Positions 57,161-64,000 of a stretch of 64,000 nucleotides of DNA are shown here, in pieces (the first letter of the stretch is position 1; each line of letters opens with the position of its first letter). Origin of the DNA: Plasmopara viticola. Its lineage: Eukaryota > Oomycota > Peronosporomycetes > Peronosporales > Peronosporaceae. The DNA is taken from NCBI GenBank assembly GCA_001695595.3, contig MBPM02000025.1:310001-374000 (forward strand), given 5' to 3'. Made by a program: the position numbers and the translations under genes. The notes beneath the pieces are model-generated. The model was not told where the DNA came from. It saw only the letters and a list, made by a program, of their open reading frames with translations, and did not search any database.

Positions 57161-60100
57161 GTGGGCGGCGTGTCCAAAATGATCTGCCTGCTTGAGAATT
57201 TACTTTACCAGGGTGTAGAATACGTGCTTCCATTATTCCTTTCTTCAGTGAATCTCGCATGCCTCCACCTTTGGGTGATCGTTCTGTTAAGGAAATCGCA
57301 AACGCTCCGATTATGCCTCTTAGTCTGCGAGGCGATCAAGTAGCCTTACAAATGGCAGCGTTTCAAAACAACCCCATTGCCCCAAGAATTTTAGGACGTT
57401 TAGACTTGCCGTCTGACTCAACATTCGTGAGATAGGTCTTAAACGTGGGGACAGATAGTTCATGAGGACTACAGAATTTATGCTCCAACTCTCTCGACAG
57501 GTCACTAGGTTGTTCGCACAATGGGCAAAAAGCTTCGCAACTTTCTCTCTGCGAAGTACTGATGCAAGTTGCCGTCCCGTGAGAGATGCACTCGCTCTCT
57601 GTTTAAGAAAAAAACGACAAGGAAAAGGAGGAGTGTACTATGCAGCTGGTGCCGATCATGCGCTGAGTATCGCACTCATCGTTATCGTACGCCAGTGTAT
57701 ACAGGGAAACCTTGCTTTAGAAGAGCCATTTTCCCGGCGCGGCTTTGCGATGTGCCTTTGTTTTGCATTGAATGCAGCTTTGGTATTTTATTCGGCGTCG
57801 CAAGAAGCCAGGAGGTACGGGTGTATTTCACTCGTTTGGGAAATTCTGTCCCGCAATATCATCTTCAATCGCAAAGGATTGTATGAGCCTCAAGGATGCT
57901 TAAGCTCAAACCCAACCCTATTGTTCAAAGTTCGTCAGCTTGCAGCCTTAGTAGGCAGAATAAAACTTACCTTCGAGTAGTCTTCGTTAGTGATTCGTGT
58001 TTGGAAGATTTTTCTTCGTATCGTTTTGGCAAAACAAATGCTGAGAAGTAAGCTCCGAGCGCGGGTATCGAGTCCCTCCTTCCATATTTTAAACCTTCGC
58101 TAAAAAGATAGTGTCGTATCACAAAACGTCCAGTGCCACGAAGTCTAGAGCGTAACGAGCTTTGGTAAATTTGTTGAAAATGGTCAAGTGGCTCTCTTAA
58201 GCTGTGTAAAGTGGGATGACTACGCCACAACGCAAAAGCTCTTCACGTCTGCTGAAGCCCTTTTTTAGCACGCGTGACACTAAGAAGTTTCGCTCTCCTT
58301 AGAGGTCAAAGAGCGCTGAATAAGGATACATTTACCTCGATATTGCGTCTTTTCTATGAAACAACTACTGCGTACGCTCTTATGATCACTCTCGGAGTCG
58401 ATCCTGGTAGTCAGTCCGTGGCTTTGTCGGGGTGATAGCGAGCCTCTATGGCCTCTAAGCTAAAGGTGGACTCCTTTATCGATGTAACTCATGACCTCGA
58501 AGTCAAATTGATCAATGCGTGCCTTGGAACAAGGTGACCAGGAAGCTGGATAAGTGTGATTTGATCTTAGAGCTTAATTGAATGTTTAAAGCACACACGG
58601 CTCCTGAGCCTTATTGTAGCCGCGTATGGACACTGTAAGTTTTTTTTATAAGCATCCGTGCTTGCCTCACCAGTGAGAATTGTGTGACGGGCAACGCGTT
58701 GAAGAGACCCTGGGAGATCCTCAGGATAAATTTGAGACTCGAAGTTTTGAGGACTTCAGGTCTTTCAAGGGACATTGCTTAAGACGCTTCTTATTAATGT
58801 TGTGTGCATCAATTTTGGTCATGGACAAGCGCCACCCCGAGCCCTTCTATGACCGTGAACGGTCCGATAAAACTCTTGTTCATATATACAAAATATGTGG
58901 CAATTATTGCTAAAAACCATTATTTAAAGGAATGATGTATCTTTACTTGATACGATTACTTTGTTTCCTACTTTATATTTGTCCAAGATCTCATTAATTT
59001 ATCATAGGCATATCTAGATTGCTTAAAGCAGGTTAAAGCCGTCTTCATTAGGCCTACGCCACAGTTAAAACGGATTTGAGAACGCAGACAGGTGTTCGAA
59101 ACTTTTTGAGCAAGTACAAAACTGACTATGTATATCCCATAAACCATGTGTCCGGTTTGTTGAAAAAGAACATTAAATGATGCTGTGAGACTCGATTCGT
59201 CAGTTGACTTCGGCTTTGGCTATGCTGGGCTGACCAAGCTGTGGAGCAACCCTTCCGAGTATCCCATCGGTTGCGCGTTACTAAATTTTGATGTATTAAA
59301 ACATAAGTGATGTTTCATTTTTTAATAATGGTAGCCTAGGGCTGCCACACAAGACTACTCCGTTTGTGACAAAGAGTTATGCTTCTAGGCGATTAGCTTT
59401 CTATAGTATGCATAGAATCCTCCTTTATGAAGACGGCGGTATATACGTCTTACTTGTTTCAAAGAATTAACATGGAATGCTCTGCTAACGCGCTTTTAAG
59501 CAGGCCAAAGAATGTGCATGTTTACGTCAGGAGAATTAAAAAAGCTTTTTTGATAAACGAGTGTGCTGGTTATAAATAATGAACGTCATTCTACAGGTTA
59601 CAGTGCGATATACCGCAGGAGAAGGTGTCAGACTCTAGTGGTTGAACCCTTAGCATCGGTCATTGCTGCGTTGCTAAAACTACTTCAGCGGTTCCTCCAC
59701 TAAAGATTAAATCCGGCAGACCCATCTTTAGTATTTTTTTAGTCGACAAAGACCGGAATGGATACAGATTGGATCCTTATCTAGACGGACAAAAGCTAAA
59801 GTACGATATTTCGAGCATATTATGATATAATTAGCGGTCACTTTGGCCGAGAAAACGTTTTCTCGGTATCATGCACATGTTAGTGGCCCACGTGAGCAAG
59901 TGTATGTTTGGACACATCAAATCTACCGAAGAGTTAAATGAATGTCGAACATGGCGGCATTCTAACAAAGCCTATCGTTATCGTTGGACTGTTGGAAATC
60001 GATAAGCTGTTTGGGCTTGTCGAATTTTCATGGCAACATGGACATAGTAGTTTTTGTTTGCAATTTTAGCAAGATGGTGGTATAGCAAGTGACTATTTCA

Positions 60101-61228
60101 TTATACCTAAAAGCAAGGTTGTTAATACTACAGTATTCTAGACCCATGACGTTTTGGCGACATTTCAGATATGGCTTGCATCTTGCCGCTGCAATTTGGC
60201 GTCACTGCTTCAGCTAATAGAAAATATACGACAACGGATCACCAACAGACAGATAATAAAAAAGAAGACGAGAAAGGCCTACCATGTGCTCGAAAATGCA
60301 CTTCGTAGTATGTGCGCTGAGGGGCTGCATCGTGGGCCGTTACGTTGTTGCTGATTGAGTTTGCACTCAGCGCTGCGGCTTACGCATCTACGTGCTTACA
60401 CCGCGGGTAGGTTTCCTTGGCGCTCCACTATGCTTTTCTTAAGCATGACTTCGTCCGAGGTAGGCGGAGAATATCGATTTATTTTTGTACCAAATCTTTA
60501 AGAGGACTAGTTCTCTTACAATGATCTGAATTCTCAAAAGGTTGCCAAATTACATTTAGCTAGGCAAGGGACACAATTGCATATGCCAATAATCATCGTA
60601 AAGAAAGATATAAGAAAAGATTCATATAACAATTGACAAAGTGTTTATTTACTGCGTAAAAGGGTAAGTCCTTTGAAAGCACTCTCAAAGGCTTAATGAC
60701 CCTCATGACTCCATGTAAATCGGCACGGTTATCCGTGTTGCGCAGCTAACTGGAAAGGATGAATATATTCAGACATCTCGGAAGTAAGAGTCTTTGACCT
60801 AATTAAACGTAAAAGGCGTTGTCCAATGTGATTGTGTCCCGAATCAAACCAGCTCTTAACTTAAAAGTCAGGATTGCTACTAATGTTGGTGGTGGCAGTA
60901 CTCAACAGTACTCAAAAGGCACCCACATACTGGGTTTGAGTCATTCTTATTTTCAAGCGCCATATAAACTTGCAAGCTAAAATATGATGCGGTACTTATA
61001 GCACACGCGTGGCCGCCGCAAAGTTGCACTAATACAGAAGCTTTATTTGAGCCAAAGTATATAAACACGATCCTAACAGATACAGAGTCTGGAGATCTCA
61101 CGCGAAAGCAAAATAGCTGAGCATGAAGTCCGCTGAACTTGCCGTGTGTACTAATTTAGAAGGCCCTTAACTTCTTCGTCTGACCTGCTATGTAGACCTC
61201 TTGTTAGACGGCGACTTGCGTCAATATT
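57161..61228. other. Desert, no gene recognised
   Basis: The longest frame (57462-57980, plus, 172 codons) has no recognisable motif and starts with an ATG inside AT-rich DNA. A minus-strand stretch near 57350-57470 reads NVESDGKSKRPKILGAMGLF and looks coding-like, but is interrupted. 58680-58913 is unassigned. A chance origin cannot be excluded for any of these. Confidence 0.3.
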
Positions 61229-61422
61229 CTACAATGAGCATGTCACAAAGCCCACGTTTACTACGTTATTAGCATCGGCCATTAATATCGGTGACCGCAT
61301 CAACAAAGGCATGCCTTTGTCAAAAGAAATTATGGAATTCCCTCGCTTTACAGATGAGAACTTTGTTATGGTCGGTAAGGCTGACAAGAAGTCTAACACC
61401 CTTTGGATCAACCCCACGTAAA
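61229..61422 (+). pseudogene. Unassigned coding-like stretch
   Basis: A plus-strand frame reads EHVTKPTFTTLLASAINIGD, RINKGMPLSKEIMEFPRFTD and ENFVMVGKADKKSNTLWINP before a stop. The composition is clearly protein-like over 60 residues, without an ATG at its start. I do not recognise the family. It may be an exon remnant of a gene lost from this site. Confidence 0.3.
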
Positions 61423-62539
61423 GAGGTTGTTTTGACAACGTTGCTCAGCAGAACCACAAGCTGGCGAGCCCCGTCGAGCGGCTCTTTTAACATTGAAGTC
61501 CCACAATCAGCTCATCAAAGCTTTTCAGATACTTCGCCATTGTCACCTCAGTCTCCATCTGTATTCATGAAGAGGGCGAGTCATTGTTAATCGATTGCGC
61601 ATCGTGGAGCGGGTGTAGAAGTCTCAGAGCGTGTTTCATGCCGTTATCGCAGTCGTGGCCGACCAGATCTTCGTGTGATGCTCAATCGCTACTCCTTGAG
61701 CGAAATTTCTATAGCCTTAATGTCATTGAGCACCCACGTCTCAATCATTTCGTCCTCAGACTTGACTATCGAAATGTGCGCCAGCAGACCCTTCCTTGCC
61801 AGCGTCATTCACGTGCTAACTTCCGGTGGAAGTTGTTGTCAGTACCGATATTGTAGTGGACTTGAAACCTGTTGAGTATGAAGTGATTATTTTTAGAGAT
61901 CCTTGGTCCGCAAATTTGTTGCTACGTCTAGGCCAATTATTATCTATAGAATCTTCTAGAATGCTCTAGGAGTCGCTAGCATCATACCATCGTCATAGCC
62001 GATACTGGACCGGTACCTTTGCTGTTTGGCAATCGTGTATGCAATATGCGATGTCGTCTCAACAGGTACAAGCGCGTATGAGCGAGCAGGAGTCTAACTT
62101 GAAACATACGATGCCTACTTATAAACAGCCGACCCCGCCGATCCATCCGACCCACATGTGAATTTAAAAGCAACGTTCGCGTACGTGTAACACGGAAAAT
62201 GCCGATCTCAAGTGCGATCAATATGGAAATTAAGCCTGGACTCTTGTGCCATTTATGCGGCAGAGGAGACCGGTAGTACAACTAACAGTCTTGCATTCTC
62301 TTTAAAATTGCTTCACGTTCTTGCGCGTAATGAGTTTCGGTCACATGCTTTCCAATTACCAGCCACCAATGCGCTTGACATGCTAAAAGGCATCTCCCTG
62401 GCTAATAAGTTAAGTATGCCAGAAGTAGTACCTATATCTTCTTTGGTGTTTATATTCGTGTTACTGGTTGATAAATTAATTAATCAGTTCTTACTCCATC
62501 ACAATGTGCTTTGGGTCAACATACAGTACTTGACCAGTC
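61423..62539. other. Upstream region of the MFS transporter gene
   Basis: A minus-strand frame near 61690-61790 (IVKSEDEMIETWVLNDIKAI) and a plus-strand one near 62175-62270 (VTRKMPISSAINMEIKPGLL) look coding-like but are short and interrupted. No gene is supported. The transporter promoter should lie at the right end. Confidence 0.3.
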
Positions 62540-64000
62540 ATGAAGAATGAGATCGTCGGCACACAATACAAGCCGAAGCACAAACAGAGTGTTATCAGAT
62601 CAGTGAGCGCATTAACGGGCCTTCAAGCTTTAAGTGCTGGGGCTTTTGGCATCATGAGTCCCATTCTGTCCATCGTCATGACGGAGGTCAATTACAACGT
62701 TTTACCGAGATACACGTACTAATTGTGTCATGCACTGTAGTATTTTGCCCGATTACATCGGAATGGCTCACCCATCGACTGTGGGGCTGAGCCACACGAT
62801 GAGGTCTAGTAAAAAATTTGACTAGTCTATTTGATGAAAAAAAGTAATGAATTTCGTGACAGGCGTGCATTGCTGGGTCAAGACAAGCTGCTTGGCTGGC
62901 GAGGTAGCATGAATTGACAGTGACAATTCCTTATGGCTCAATAGTATCCATTGTAGTCTATTTTCGGCGGCAGGCTGTATTGGAAATTTTTTTTTGTCGC
63001 CAATGATGGGTCAAGCTTCGGATGTGTATGGACGCAAGGTTTACAAATTCGTCAAATGGGCATACGCATATCGTATGTTTCAACTACTAATATGCTACTG
63101 TTTTTGCTGTACTAGCCATTTTTGGTGCTGAATCAGGTATTGAGACTGGGTTTTCCGTTCTCCGTAATGTACTTTATGCAGCCAGAAGGCTCCATTGTAC
63201 CCTATTTCTTGTTAAGACTTATCGATTCGAGCTTTGGGTGAGTATATGTATATACCTTTATTTCCATTCAAATTTTAAAGCTGATAATGAGAGCTTTTGA
63301 TGTCTTAGGACGACTGGTGTTATGAGTGCTGCCATCGCTGATGTTGTCCCTCCCAAGGACCGTGCAACCGCGTTTGGAATTCTTTTTGCGAGTCTCTACG
63401 TAGGTTATTGCACCAGTGCGTTCGTTGCACCTTTCTTTTCACGGGTAATGTTGCTTCACGTAAAGAACCATTATACGATATATGACATAGTAATTCTATA
63501 TTGTAGAAGCACATACTTCAGGTCGCAGCGGTCATTTTTGTGCTACGTGTTCTCTGGGCAATTATTCTTTTACCCGAGACACTTTCGCTCCAAAAGCGCA
63601 TGGGTAGGACCAGATGGGTCATTGAAAACCCAGTCACCTTGATGGCAATTCTCTTTCGAGACCGATTATTTGTGCGTTTAACCTGCCTGATCGCACTGAC
63701 AAGTTTTGTGGTAAATGGAGTTTACCAGATCCAGTCCTTTTATCTCAATGTTCGTTTCTCATCCTTCAATTTCTGCCATCAATTTTGATTCGAGCATTGT
63801 TTTGAAGAGTATCTTGGGGTTCGACGTCGTTGACTTTAGTAACTTGATGCTTCTTGGCGGCATAATGGCGTTGTTGGGGCAAACACTGCTGCTTAAGCCT
63901 CTAGTGAGTTGCGTTAGAGAAAAAGGCGTTATTGTCATCGCTTTAGTTGCCAGTACATTCGGCACGTGTGGCTTTGCTTCCACTGCGTATTACCCTCACA
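62540..64000 (+). CDS. Major facilitator superfamily transporter, 5' part, runs off the window
   Basis: Proposed exons are 62540-62715, 62957-63038, 63116-63237, 63309-63444, 63522-63749 and 63808 to the edge, with GT-AG introns of 241, 77, 71, 77 and 58 nt; all phases agree. Motif A of the superfamily appears only after splicing: MMGQASDVYGRK|PFLVLNQ. Membrane-like stretches follow: FPFSVMYFMQPEGSIVPYFL, SSFG|TTGVMSAAIADVVPPKDR (the loop before helix 5, typical of the TetA/HIAT1-like drug:H+ antiporter group), TAFGILFASLYVGYCTSAFV and VAAVIFVLRVLWAIILLPET. The substrate is unknown. The N-terminus MKNEIVGTQYKPKHKQSVIR is cytosolic and basic. The first intron is longer than the rest and may hide a small exon, since the stretch before LFSAAGCIG looks short. 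No break is seen in the visible part. Confidence 0.82.

Overview
The window looks like a piece of an oomycete nuclear genome (Phytophthora/downy-mildew lineage; species not resolvable). The reasons are genes split by short GT-AG introns of about 55-80 nt, two receptor-like proteins that fuse a multi-pass membrane region to a TKL-type kinase and a DEP domain, a UBZ-AAA+ WRNIP1 with an 81-nt intron, tRNA-derived SINEs, and remnants of hAT, Gypsy, Copia and LINE elements. These are inferences from recognisable families; no database was searched. Intergenic DNA is AT-rich and heavily decayed, while the genes sit in compact islands.

Layout. 1-8.77 kb is repeat desert: a broken hAT transposase with its subterminal repeats, a degenerate satellite-like repeat, a Gypsy scrap, and copy 1 of an unidentified about 2-kb element. 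8.77-15.35 kb is gene island 1, both genes on the minus strand: an eight-exon Senataxin/Sen1-type helicase and a seven-exon CaMK-type kinase. 15.4-36.1 kb is a second desert: copy 2 of the 2-kb element beside a possible family-B DNA polymerase scrap, more satellite units, a decayed DYRK-like kinase gene, an inverted pair of SINEs around a Copia scrap, and an internally deleted LINE with a 12-bp target-site duplication. 36.1-49.7 kb is gene island 2: tandem 7TM-kinase-DEP genes (the first a pseudokinase, the second with all catalytic motifs), WRNIP1, an alpha/beta-hydrolase-fold protein that has lost its nucleophile serine and histidine, a short derivative of the same LINE, a TDG/MUG-type DNA glycosylase, and a single-pass membrane pseudokinase meeting the glycosylase tail to tail with 24 bp between stops. 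49.7-62.5 kb is a third desert with nothing firmly assignable. From 62.54 kb to the window edge runs the 5' part of a multi-exon MFS transporter.

Themes. SETX/Sen1 (R-loops), WRNIP1 (stalled forks) and TDG (mismatch/base excision) all act in genome maintenance but are ordinary housekeeping neighbours, not an operon. More unusual is that island 2 holds three long open genes (36.1, 44.0 and 47.6 kb) encoding proteins whose catalytic residues are substituted while the fold is kept, suggesting receptor/signalling pseudoenzymes rather than simple decay. The least explained sequence is the paired 2-kb element that brackets island 1.
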